From assembly GCA_045121095.1 (NCBI GenBank), contig JBGVFN010000197.1, forward strand, positions 1-39,967: 39,967 bases of DNA, written 5' to 3'. Every line of letters starts with the position of its first letter. The first letter of the stretch is position 1. Under the pieces are notes generated by a model. The model did no database searches and was not told the DNA's origin. It saw only the letters and a list, made by a program, of their open reading frames with translations. Origin of the DNA: TWA4 sp045121095 (GTDB lineage Bacteria > Bacillota > Clostridia > Lachnospirales > Lachnospiraceae). The translations under genes and the position numbers were made by a program. This document shows, piece after piece, positions 17,111-24,586 of this stretch.

Positions 17111-17257
17111 CTGCATTTTTATACAGCCTGTATTTTGAACAAACACTGTTTTTTAGAGGGTTATTTTATTTTTTTCTTTCTTCTATAGTGCATTATGCAA
17201 CAGACACAGACTTTTCATACAAAAAAGCTCGAAAAACTACAATTATGACGTAGATGC

Positions 17258-17286
17258 TTGCAAAGAGAGGAACAGAATGATATAAT
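17258..17286 (+). promoter_or_regulatory. Sigma-A promoter of citrate synthase
   Basis: -35 TTGCAA (17258-17263), 17-bp spacer, -10 TATAAT (17281-17286). Expected start of transcription is near 17293, leaving a leader of about 54 nt with no obvious structure. Confidence 0.8.
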
Positions 17287-17346
17287 CGTTGCATTCGATT
17301 TATTTCATGAGGTCTGTAAAGCCTGCTAAGAAGGGAGAAACTGATA

Positions 17347-18723
17347 TTGGATAGCATGACAGGAACACAGGTTAATATACTACAGGAAAAATTGGATCAG
17401 TTGGTTGCATTCTGTAAAGAATCCGGTCACATTGACCCGAACCTCTACTCAGAATACGACGTAAAGCGGGGTCTTCGAGATTCCACCGGTAAAGGCGTAT
17501 TGACAGGCCTTACTGAAATTTCAGACGTAGTCGCTTATAAACATGAGAACGGTCACAAAATTCCTGCAGATGGTAAATTATATTTCCAGGGATATGATGT
17601 AGAAGATTTAATTGAAGGAGCCAGCGGAAAGCGCTTCTGTTTTGAAGAAGTTACTTATCTGCTGCTGTTTGGCGAACTGCCGAACTCACAGCAGCTCAAT
17701 GATTTTATTGAACTTCTGACAGCAGAAAGAAATCTGCCTTCCAAATTTGTCCGCGACGTTATTATGAAGGCACCCAGCGCCAACCTGATGAATGCACTTC
17801 AGCGAAGCGTTCTGACGCTTTATTCTTATGACGAAAATCCGGACAGCATCGAAATCGGCAATGTGCTGCGCCAGTCCTTAAAGATGATCGCCACATTCCC
17901 GCTGATCGCGGTTTATGCATATGGTGCTCACAACCATTATCACAATGATAATGCACTGGTCATCCGTAACCCTGACCCTACTCTTTCCATCGCTGAGAAT
18001 CTGCTGCAGATTCTTCGTATTGATGGTAAATTCACGGAGCTGGAAGCAGAAGTTCTGGATGTCTGCCTGATCTTACATGCAGAACATGGCGGTGGTAATA
18101 ACTCTACCTTTACAAACCATGTTGTATCTTCCTCCGGTACCGATACATATTCTGCAGTTGCTGCTTCTCTGGCTTCCTTAAAAGGTCCGAAACACGGTGG
18201 TGCCAATCTGAAAGTCTGCCAGATGTTTGAAGACCTGAAAACTAACATCAAAGACTGGGAAGATGAAAAAGAGATTGAAGAATATCTGCTGAAGATCCTG
18301 GATAAAAAAGCATTTGACCATACCGGCCTGATCTACGGTATGGGACATGCGGTTTACACCCTGTCCGACCCCAGATGTGTCATTCTGAAACGCTATGCAC
18401 GCAGACTGGCCGAAGAAAAAGGACGCCTTGAAGAATTTGAATTCATGTCCAAAGTAGAAAATCTGGCCGGCAGCCTGGTTGCTCAGAAACGTAACGTATT
18501 TAAGAAAATCTGCGCAAACGTGGACTTTTACAGCGGATTTGTATATTCCATGCTGGATATTCCCTACGAATTATACACTCCTCTGTTTGCAATCGCACGT
18601 ATCTCCGGCTGGTGCGCACATCGTATGGAAGAGCTGGTTAACGCCGGCAAGATCATCCGTCCTGCATATAAATATGTAGGAACCCATAAACATTACTACG
18701 AACTGGAAGACCGGTTCTGGTAA
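17347..18723 (+). CDS. gltA: Citrate (Si)-synthase
   Basis: A 458-aa citrate synthase. The catalytic residues are all visible: H283 in GPKHGG, H334 in GMGHAV and D393 in NVDFYSG. It condenses oxaloacetate with acetyl-CoA to give citrate, in anaerobes chiefly feeding glutamate synthesis. The protein is longer than the roughly 370-aa CitZ type because of an N-terminal extension of about 60 residues. The TTG at 17347 is taken as start because GGGAG lies 8 nt upstream; the next ATG (17356) would leave a spacing of 17 nt. It has its own promoter and terminator, and no aconitase or isocitrate dehydrogenase gene lies nearby, so the pathway genes are scattered. 2-methylcitrate synthase is less likely without prp genes. 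Confidence 0.92.
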   Translation: MDSMTGTQVNILQEKLDQLVAFCKESGHIDPNLYSEYDVKRGLRDSTGKGVLTGLTEISDVVAYKHENGHKIPADGKLYFQGYDVEDLIEGASGKRFCFEEVTYLLLFGELPNSQQLNDFIELLTAERNLPSKFVRDVIMKAPSANLMNALQRSVLTLYSYDENPDSIEIGNVLRQSLKMIATFPLIAVYAYGAHNHYHNDNALVIRNPDPTLSIAENLLQILRIDGKFTELEAEVLDVCLILHAEHGGGNNSTFTNHVVSSSGTDTYSAVAASLASLKGPKHGGANLKVCQMFEDLKTNIKDWEDEKEIEEYLLKILDKKAFDHTGLIYGMGHAVYTLSDPRCVILKRYARRLAEEKGRLEEFEFMSKVENLAGSLVAQKRNVFKKICANVDFYSGFVYSMLDIPYELYTPLFAIARISGWCAHRMEELVNAGKIIRPAYKYVGTHKHYYELEDRFW

Positions 18724-18741
18724 GATATAGTCTGACTTTTT

Positions 18742-18778
18742 AAACAGTTCAGCTTGATGGCTGAACTGTTTTTTTATA
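18742..18778 (+). terminator. Terminator of citrate synthase
   Basis: Stem AAACAGTTCAGC with GCTGAACTGTTT around a short loop, followed by T7. The stem sequence is the same CAGTTCAGC core found at the ends of the mosaic repeats, suggesting that this terminator is derived from, or related to, that repeat. Confidence 0.9.
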
Positions 18779-18804
18779 TTATGTTCATTGTAGTATCAGA
18801 CCAT

Positions 18805-20040
18805 CTATAACGCAACAAACTGTTTCCACAATCGGAACAGATAATCCTTATAAACCGCTTTTTCCACATTACCTGCTGTCAATACCGATACCCTGCCCAG
18901 TTCTTCTCCGTCCTGATAGTACACCAATGCACCTGCTTCATCGCCTTCTTTTACCGGAGCAGAGAGCGATTCCGGCAATTCCAGCTTTTTCTCCACACTG
19001 GCAAATTCATTTCCATCTGTACGGACGGTAGAAAAAGTATTTTCATATTTTAATGACACGGTTTCCTTTTTTCCTCCATCGACCTTCATTTCCTCCAGAA
19101 CCGGCGGCTCTGTATCCTCATATCGTTTACAAATGGAAAATCCATAATCCAGCAGGGTACGTGCTTCTGAAAACCGAACCTTGTAATCCGGTGCGTCCAG
19201 CACCACAGCGATCAGATCAATTCCATCTTTTCTTCCCGTGGCAGACAGACAGCATCCTGCCAGACTGGTGCTTCCTGTTTTCAGGCCGGTCACGGTAAAG
19301 TCTGTTTCCATTTTCAACAACTTATTGGTGTTTGCAAGACCAAATTCACTGCTTCCTTTCGCCGTATTATGTACGATATTTTCCATCCATATGGTACTGT
19401 AATCTGAAATCTGGGGATATCGGGTGATCAGTTCCCGGCTCATAATGGCAATGTCTCTTGCAGTGGTAAGGTGTTCTGTAGAATCTGTCAAACCACAGCA
19501 ATCCACAAAATGTGTCTGTGTCATCCCAAGCCCCGCTGCCCGTTCGTTCATACGGGCAATAAACGCTTCTTCTGTTCCCCCGATATGCTCCGCCATGGCC
19601 ACAGAAGCATCGTTACCGGAAGCAACCACGATGCATTTAATCAAGGTTTCCACGGTCTGCTGCTCCCCTTCTTCTAAAAATACCTGAGAACCTCCCATGG
19701 ATTTGGCATGTGCACTGGTGGTAACCATCTCGTCCAGCGTAATATCTCCGGCTTCCAACGCATCAAAAATCAGAATCAACGTCATGATTTTTGTAATACT
19801 GGCCGGTGACCGCCTTTCATCCGGATTTTTTTCATAAACCACATTCCCTGTAGATGCCTCCATCACAATGGCTGCTTTGGACCCAACCTCCGGCGGCTGG
19901 GCCTGCGCCCGGGCATTGATGGGTCCAAACATGGCATTCAGACACGGATTCCATACGACAACCAAAGTCAGCAGCATAAACAATATCCTTCGGACTATGC
20001 TGACTCTCTTTCTTTTCTTTTGATTTATAAATCTGCTCAT
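18805..20040 (-). CDS. dacF: D-alanyl-D-alanine carboxypeptidase (DacF type)
   Basis: A 411-aa penicillin-binding protein of family S11. A basic N-terminus and a hydrophobic segment (about 18-35) form a signal peptide or anchor. The active-site motifs are S81-ITK84, SGN (141-143) and KTG (254-256). The C-terminal 110 residues form the beta-rich PBP5-like domain, and the last residues (DYLFRLWKQFVAL) look like an amphipathic membrane-associating helix. These enzymes trim the terminal D-Ala from peptidoglycan stem peptides. The start ATG follows AGGGG at 8-nt spacing, but that site is locked inside a strong hairpin (20047-20088), so translation may be regulated. No spoIIA genes follow, so DacF versus DacA naming is by similarity only. 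Confidence 0.92.
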   Translation of the reverse strand: MSRFINQKKRKRVSIVRRILFMLLTLVVVWNPCLNAMFGPINARAQAQPPEVGSKAAIVMEASTGNVVYEKNPDERRSPASITKIMTLILIFDALEAGDITLDEMVTTSAHAKSMGGSQVFLEEGEQQTVETLIKCIVVASGNDASVAMAEHIGGTEEAFIARMNERAAGLGMTQTHFVDCCGLTDSTEHLTTARDIAIMSRELITRYPQISDYSTIWMENIVHNTAKGSSEFGLANTNKLLKMETDFTVTGLKTGSTSLAGCCLSATGRKDGIDLIAVVLDAPDYKVRFSEARTLLDYGFSICKRYEDTEPPVLEEMKVDGGKKETVSLKYENTFSTVRTDGNEFASVEKKLELPESLSAPVKEGDEAGALVYYQDGEELGRVSVLTAGNVEKAVYKDYLFRLWKQFVAL

Positions 20041-20046
20041 AAAAAT

Positions 20047-20088
20047 AACCCCTGCATCTGGTTTATATATTGTACCAGCGCAGGGGTT
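20047..20088 (-). promoter_or_regulatory. Hairpin covering the dacF ribosome binding site
   Basis: AACCCCTGC (20047-20055 on the plus strand) pairs with GCAGGGGTT (20080-20088), with an inner CTGGT/ACCAG stem. On the minus strand the right-hand arm contains the AGGGG ribosome binding site of dacF, so the folded RNA would hide it. An alternative reading is that TACAAT inside the loop is a -10 box, in which case the hairpin would be DNA-level only. Confidence 0.55.
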
Positions 20089-20103
20089 GATTTATGACAA
20101 TTG

Positions 20104-20187
20104 AAGTAACTATTCCGCCAGGCATGACTGTGTGCCCTTTAAGGTTTTTTGTTCAAAATACCGTGTCAAGCTTGCTGAACTGTTACC
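20104..20187. repeat. Hairpin-rich mosaic repeat, copy D
   Basis: Left end GAAGTAACTATTCCGCC, right end TTGCTGAACTGTTACC. It shares GCATGACTGTGTGCCCTTT with copy E and TTTTTTGTTCAAAATACCGTGTC with copy A, but lacks the returning arm of the A hairpin, so it looks internally deleted. It abuts the stop codon of the nucleotidyltransferase gene. Confidence 0.7.
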
Positions 20188-21110
20188 TATTTCTTAACAA
20201 AAAGAGGATTGCTGTATACACCGTCATCTGTCATCTTCTTTAAAGATTCACGAACCATAGGGGTATCCTCGGAATAGGTCAGGCCAAACCAGTGAGCATC
20301 GGTCTTTAAGACCTTTACTTTTGCTTCGCCTGCATCCAGCAGATCACCGATAATAGTGGGCAGTAAATACTCTGCCTTTATATCACCCTCCGGAATTTCC
20401 TTCAGGAAATCTACAAATTTATCCTCCAGTGTCTGCATAAAATCGGGTGTCAGACCCCACATATTCATGGAAACCAGAGATTCGCGATCCAGCTTCTTAT
20501 CACCGGAAGCTGCACCATCTTCTGTCTTCACAATATTGTGTGTTTCTTCAATATTTTTCAGATATCCTTCCTCGTCCATGCAGCAAACACCACGGGTTAC
20601 GCTGCCATTGTCACTGAGGGTGTTGCCCAGTACAAATCCAGGCATACAGAAAACTGTTTCATCAGACTTACCTGCCAGACGAGCTTCTTCCTGTGCAGCC
20701 AGAAAATCATGAATCTTTACAAATGCTTCTTTACCATAGTAATCATCTGCATTGATTACAGCAAAAGGTCCATTGATATAATCCTTCGCTGCCAGAACTG
20801 CATGTCCGGTTCCCCAGGGTTTGGTACGATCTGCAGGACGGGTAAATCCTTCGGGAAGATTATCCATATCCTGGAATGCATAATCTACTTTACACAGTCC
20901 TTCCAGCTTTGCACCAAGCTGTGTTCTGAAATCCTCTTCCAGATTCTTTCTGATAATAAATACAATATGGTTAAAACCTGCTTCCAGCGCATCGTAAATG
21001 GAATACTCCATAATCACTTCATCAGAAGGACCTACCGGAGTCAGCTGCTTACATCCGTCTTTAAATCTTGATCCAATTCCCGCAGCCATAATTCCTAATG
21101 TAATTTCCAT
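20187..21110 (-). CDS. Nucleotidyltransferase family protein (sugar-nucleotide type)
   Basis: A 307-aa protein with a Rossmann-like NTP-transferase domain. The N-terminal nucleotide-binding motif is GIMAAGIGSRFKDG (6-19) with the following KQLTPVG, and the metal-binding acidic motif is VINADDYYG. Such enzymes transfer a nucleotidyl group to a sugar phosphate or phosphocholine-type acceptor in envelope or polysaccharide synthesis; the substrate cannot be told from sequence. The ATG at 21110 is chosen because GGAGG lies 6 nt upstream; a TTG-started frame to 21122 would contain that site. No glycosyltransferase genes adjoin it, and it is flanked by repeat copy D on one side and an A+T-rich gap on the other. 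Confidence 0.85.
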   Translation of the reverse strand: MEITLGIMAAGIGSRFKDGCKQLTPVGPSDEVIMEYSIYDALEAGFNHIVFIIRKNLEEDFRTQLGAKLEGLCKVDYAFQDMDNLPEGFTRPADRTKPWGTGHAVLAAKDYINGPFAVINADDYYGKEAFVKIHDFLAAQEEARLAGKSDETVFCMPGFVLGNTLSDNGSVTRGVCCMDEEGYLKNIEETHNIVKTEDGAASGDKKLDRESLVSMNMWGLTPDFMQTLEDKFVDFLKEIPEGDIKAEYLLPTIIGDLLDAGEAKVKVLKTDAHWFGLTYSEDTPMVRESLKKMTDDGVYSNPLFVKK

Positions 21111-21446
21111 ATTTTCCTCCAAAAATTCTGCAGCAGCAGATTTGATAAAACTTATCGCAAATTAAGTAGAGCATATAATATATGCAATCAGATCTGCTCT
21201 GCGCGTCAATAGTTTTCTTACAGTATCCGTATTCTATCACATTCGCCAACTTTTGACCAGCACCACTTTTCCATTTTACGGGATTTTTAATATATTTTAA
21301 TAATTTTTTTATACTCTTCCAATTTTCACTATTGTTCCGCCCACTGAAATGTGCTAAACTAAACATCATATAAATAGTTTAGCTATGAAACTAAGCGTAC
21401 TTGTCTGTTGATACGGACATCATTATTATGGAAAGAGGTATTTCAT
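21111..21446. other. Non-coding divergent promoter region
   Basis: This 336-bp gap separates the divergent nucleotidyltransferase and Cys-repeat protein genes. It contains a perfect palindrome GCATATAATATATGC (21171-21185), A+T-rich DNA, and the promoter and inverted repeat of the plus-strand gene (21332-21383). I see no gene. Confidence 0.6.
21332..21383 (+). promoter_or_regulatory. Candidate promoter with overlapping inverted repeat
   Basis: TTGTTC (21332-21337), 17-bp spacer, TAAACT (21355-21360) form a plausible sigma-A promoter for the small Cys-repeat protein. The perfect 8-bp inverted repeat GCTAAACT (21353-21360) / AGTTTAGC (21376-21383) covers the -10 and the start site, as a repressor operator would. 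Confidence 0.5.
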
Positions 21447-21791
21447 ATGAAGAAAAACATCAAATTTTTTGCTGCTGTATCTGCCGCTGCCGTAGCCGTG
21501 GCTGCCGGCACTGCCTGCCTTATCAAGTATCTGAAAAAAGACTCTGATGAAGATCTTTTCGATGATGAAGATGAATTCGGCTTCGAAGATGATGAGGAAG
21601 ATGACGAAGAAGTTGACAATGAAGAAATCAACACAGAAGAAACTCCCGACGAAGACAGTGCTGAACAGACTGCTGAAGAACCCTGCAGTTGTGAAGCTGC
21701 TGAAGAAGCTCCCTGCAGCTGCGAAACTTCTGAAGAAACTATTGAAGAACCCTGTGACTGCGAAGCTGCTGAAGAAAAAACAGAAGCATAA
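21447..21791 (+). CDS. Small acidic membrane-anchored protein with CSCE/CDCE repeats
   Basis: A 114-aa protein of no family I recognise. A basic start (MKKNIK) and an Ala/Val-rich hydrophobic segment at about 8-26 form a membrane anchor. It is followed by a strongly acidic region of Asp and Glu, then three imperfect repeats in the last 40 residues: EEPCSCEAAEE, EAPCSCETSEE, EEPCDCEAAEE. The paired cysteines set in acidic sequence would suit metal binding or disulfide cross-linking (inference). The ATG at 21447 follows AGAGGT at a suitable distance; the frame opens earlier at 21408 without a site. It has a candidate operator-promoter upstream and a strong bidirectional terminator downstream, so it is a stand-alone regulated gene. 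Confidence 0.7.
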   Translation: MKKNIKFFAAVSAAAVAVAAGTACLIKYLKKDSDEDLFDDEDEFGFEDDEEDDEEVDNEEINTEETPDEDSAEQTAEEPCSCEAAEEAPCSCETSEETIEEPCDCEAAEEKTEA

Positions 21792-21849
21792 TTAAAGTGT
21801 ATTTGAAAATTATTCATATTACACTTCCATGAAATGAACGGACAATTAT

Positions 21850-21909
21850 AAAAAGTGCTGTATCATAACATCTGTCTGCAATTTGTTATGATAACAGCAC
21901 TTTTTATAT
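21850..21909. terminator. Bidirectional terminator between convergent genes
   Basis: AAAAAGTGCTGT and its complement ACAGCACTTTTT (about 21850-21862 and 21891-21905), extended by ATCATAAC/GTTATGAT, form a long stem with T-runs in both directions. It separates the Cys-repeat gene (plus) from the transglutaminase-like gene (minus). Confidence 0.85.
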
Positions 21910-21959
21910 TTTGTAACGTCACCTTTTATATTTCATTTATCTTCCGGCGAAGTTACAAT

Positions 21960-23273
21960 TTACTCGCTTTTTCCAAAAAGAAACGTCATAATATTAAGAT
22001 TTTTATTTTCAAAATAGGATAAGCGAAACACTTCACTGACCCCTGCCTGCGCCGACCCCTTATCTATGTAAGAAAAAATCTTCTGGTCATCAATCAGCGC
22101 TTTTCGCATTTCCTCATACAACGCCGCGTCTTTCATACGAATGCTGATATATCCTTTTCCTTCCGCTATGCACGCTGCCATTAATTCCTGAAACTGCTCT
22201 TCATCCCAATCCTCAAAATAATACCCTTCCCGTACAAAATAATTGTCCCTGGTAGCCGTACATTCCGGCAAAGTCAATCTATCGTCTACAAGATGCGTAC
22301 GGGCAATCTCTTCTTCCGTTACACAAAAATAAGAATAATTTACCACATCCTGAAGCATTTCACTGCTTTCTGTAAAACTGGGATCTCCCCAGGTAACATC
22401 CAGATAATACCAGTCCCCGTCCGCTTTTACCAGATTCCATGCATGGCTGGTCTGATTTTCTCTGGTGACTCCAGCAACCGTAACACACTGGATTCCCTGA
22501 TACAACAGCATATACTGCATGGCCACAGAGTATCCCTGACATACCGAATATCCATTTCCAAACACACTGCAGATATTCTGATTATTTTCCGCATCCGTCT
22601 CATATTCGGTATTTCGTACAATATAATCAAATGTAAATTTTATAATCTCATAATCACTGGATCCGCTGTAAATTCCAGCCTCTTTTGCCGCCGCTGAAAA
22701 TTTCTGTATCCATGCTCCGATCACACTCTGCCAGTCTGCAATCTGCTCACAGCTCATGGTCTGCTGCATGGAAAAATCCAGAGAAATCACCGTACTTCCC
22801 CGCTTGGTGGTATTTAACGTATATCCTTCTGTCCAGAATATCTCCGGATGATCTGCGACCACATGATTATATACTTTTTTCACCTGATCAGAATCCGTTG
22901 TTCGCAGCACACATGCGCTCTCAAAAGTCATCAGCGCTTTATAAATTTCTTCATATAAAGCCTGCTCTTCCTCTGAAAGCGTCTGATAGCAATAGCCTGG
23001 CTGTCCCAGCAGGGAACCATTTTGTTCCTGCGCGAAAACAAGCTCTGTATCCATATCCGAAAAATCCACATAGGAATACCCCGATGTGAATTCCGTACAT
23101 TCGTTATTCATTTGGATTTCTTCTGTGGGAATACCGGTAGAAGACGCGGATTTTGAAGTCTCTACCGTGCGTAAGAAAGAATTGGAAGAAAAAACAGCAC
23201 ATCCGCTGCATATAACAATAGAAACAGCTAATAACACAGTACTGGCTGCTTTTAACAATCTATTTTGAAACAT
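21960..23273 (-). CDS. Transglutaminase-like domain lipoprotein
   Basis: A 437-aa exported protein. The N-terminus is a lipoprotein-like signal peptide ending at C25 (VICSGC); the lipobox has Cys at -3, which is not canonical. The transglutaminase-like (papain-fold) domain spans about 205-300 with the triad C245 (YSVCQGYS), H277 (TSHAWNLV) and D292 (YLDVTWGDP). Bacterial proteins of this type act as cysteine peptidases or in cell-wall and surface processing; the substrate is unknown. The preceding 25-200 region is a variable domain and the tail is a second small domain. A well-formed sigma-A promoter lies upstream (23314-23343). It is convergent with the small Cys-repeat protein. Confidence 0.85.
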   Translation of the reverse strand: MFQNRLLKAASTVLLAVSIVICSGCAVFSSNSFLRTVETSKSASSTGIPTEEIQMNNECTEFTSGYSYVDFSDMDTELVFAQEQNGSLLGQPGYCYQTLSEEEQALYEEIYKALMTFESACVLRTTDSDQVKKVYNHVVADHPEIFWTEGYTLNTTKRGSTVISLDFSMQQTMSCEQIADWQSVIGAWIQKFSAAAKEAGIYSGSSDYEIIKFTFDYIVRNTEYETDAENNQNICSVFGNGYSVCQGYSVAMQYMLLYQGIQCVTVAGVTRENQTSHAWNLVKADGDWYYLDVTWGDPSFTESSEMLQDVVNYSYFCVTEEEIARTHLVDDRLTLPECTATRDNYFVREGYYFEDWDEEQFQELMAACIAEGKGYISIRMKDAALYEEMRKALIDDQKIFSYIDKGSAQAGVSEVFRLSYFENKNLNIMTFLFGKSE

Positions 23274-23313
23274 CTTTATCTCCTATGTGATTTATTTTAC
23301 AGGTGGATATTTT

Positions 23314-23343
23314 AGTATAATATATATTTTTTCTTTCTGTCAA
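23314..23343 (-). promoter_or_regulatory. Sigma-A promoter of the transglutaminase-like lipoprotein
   Basis: On the minus strand TTGACA (plus 23338-23343), 18-bp A+T-rich spacer, TATACT (plus 23314-23319). The transcript would begin about 35 nt before the ATG, which follows AGGAGATAA. Confidence 0.75.
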
Positions 23344-23390
23344 CGAAATGCCCTTTATTTTTCTGTGTCATTTTTATTACATTTTTCCTG

Positions 23391-23415
23391 GAGCGTGTCT
23401 GAAAAATTATTCAAG
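23391..23415. repeat. Half copy of the AGAGCGTGTTTGAAAAA repeat
   Basis: GGAGCGTGTCTGAAAAATTA followed by TTCA matches the left end of the complete element at 1239, with no returning arm. It looks like a decayed or truncated copy. Confidence 0.55.
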
Positions 23416-23581
23416 TAAACCAAAGGAATGAAATTTCCTTTATCTGCATATTATTATAATGATGTTTTTCATCACCTTTTACGCTTTTGTTTTTCACATC
23501 ATTTGTACTGGCTCAGTACAGTGGGGAATATTTACTGCTGAATCTGTACAATCATTTATTTTCACTGGAGGTTTGATTTAA

Positions 23582-24448
23582 TTGATATCTTCCATTTTAA
23601 AAGGCATCTTAATGGGCATTGCAAATATAATGCCAGGAGTTAGTGGAGGAACTCTGGCCATTTCACTTGGGATTTATGACCGGATGATGGAGGCCATCAG
23701 CCATCTTTTCAGAGATTTTAAAAAAAGTGTTCGCTTCCTGTTCCCTTTAATGCTGGGAATGGCTGTAGGAATTATCTGCTTTACTTATCTGCTGGAGTAT
23801 CTGTTTCTTTATCATCCTTTTCCTGCCTGCATGGCTTTTATGGGGTTAATTCTGGGCGGATTACCTGCTTTGTATTCTGCTTATATCCACAGCACAGATG
23901 CAGATGAAAATCGCTTTTCATGGAAACATTTGGTACTGTTTTTTTCTTTAGCTGCGCTTACAGTGATGCTCTCTTTGCTTCGCACTCCTGCTCAAACAGA
24001 AACCGTTTTGTCTGCAGATGGAATCAATCTTTTCCTTCTGTTTTTTCTCGGAATTCTATCCGCAGGTACCATGATCATTCCCGGTGTCAGCGGCTCTCTC
24101 CTGCTGATGATACTGGGCTATTATTATGAAATTCTTCACGCAGTAAAATTGGTTCTGGAAGACCTTCGCACTTTAAATATGGATTTACTGTTTCAATCAG
24201 CACTTTCGCTTCTTCCTTTCGGAATTGGTCTTGTTTTGGGTATTTTTCTATTCGCCCGCCTGGTGGAATACCTGTTCCACCATCATGCAGCTGCCACCTA
24301 CAGTGCCGTACTGGGGCTCATTGCTGCCTCACCTGCTGCCATTCTCCTTAACACATCCTTTACTGCTGGAGTCACATTACCAGAAATCTTAACGGGAATT
24401 ACTGGATTGTTTTTAGGAGTCTGGATTACCCGTGCGTTCGGAGAATAA
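23582..24448 (+). CDS. DUF368 polyprenyl-phosphate transporter
   Basis: A 288-aa polytopic membrane protein with about eight hydrophobic segments. It has the two inverted pseudo-repeats that define DUF368: MPGVSGGTLAISLGIYDRMM (about 18-37) and IIPGVSGSLLLMILGYYYEIL (about 160-180). DUF368 proteins (PopT) have been shown in other bacteria to recycle undecaprenyl phosphate across the membrane for wall synthesis. The start is a TTG at 23582, with GGAGG about 10 nt upstream; no ATG fits the site, and the first Met codons inside would remove the leading helix. It precedes the beta-CASP nuclease by 138 bp in the same direction. Confidence 0.92.
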   Translation: MISSILKGILMGIANIMPGVSGGTLAISLGIYDRMMEAISHLFRDFKKSVRFLFPLMLGMAVGIICFTYLLEYLFLYHPFPACMAFMGLILGGLPALYSAYIHSTDADENRFSWKHLVLFFSLAALTVMLSLLRTPAQTETVLSADGINLFLLFFLGILSAGTMIIPGVSGSLLLMILGYYYEILHAVKLVLEDLRTLNMDLLFQSALSLLPFGIGLVLGIFLFARLVEYLFHHHAAATYSAVLGLIAASPAAILLNTSFTAGVTLPEILTGITGLFLGVWITRAFGE

Positions 24449-24586
24449 TTCCTGACTTTTATTTGTTATATTGTTATATTTTTATATATTTCATAGTTTT
24501 TTAATATTTTTTCCGACAAATATTACAATTCATCATTTACTATCTGTCTTTTTTAGAATATACTTAAATAAAAAGGGGGTTTTTCT

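Larger units (their letters stand above)
23274..23581. other. Divergent intergenic region with half repeat
   Basis: This 308-bp gap holds the minus-strand promoter of the lipoprotein gene, a one-ended copy of the AGAGCGTGTTTGAAAAA repeat (GGAGCGTGTCTGAAAAATTA at about 23391), and a small hairpin GTACTG-GCT-CAGTAC (23507-23521) ahead of the DUF368 gene. No gene is seen. Confidence 0.6.

Noticed and set aside
21443..21817. Minus-strand frame with serine-rich sequence
   Set aside because: Serine runs are the mirror of the Glu/Asp codons of the plus-strand acidic protein, which has the proper start and ribosome site.
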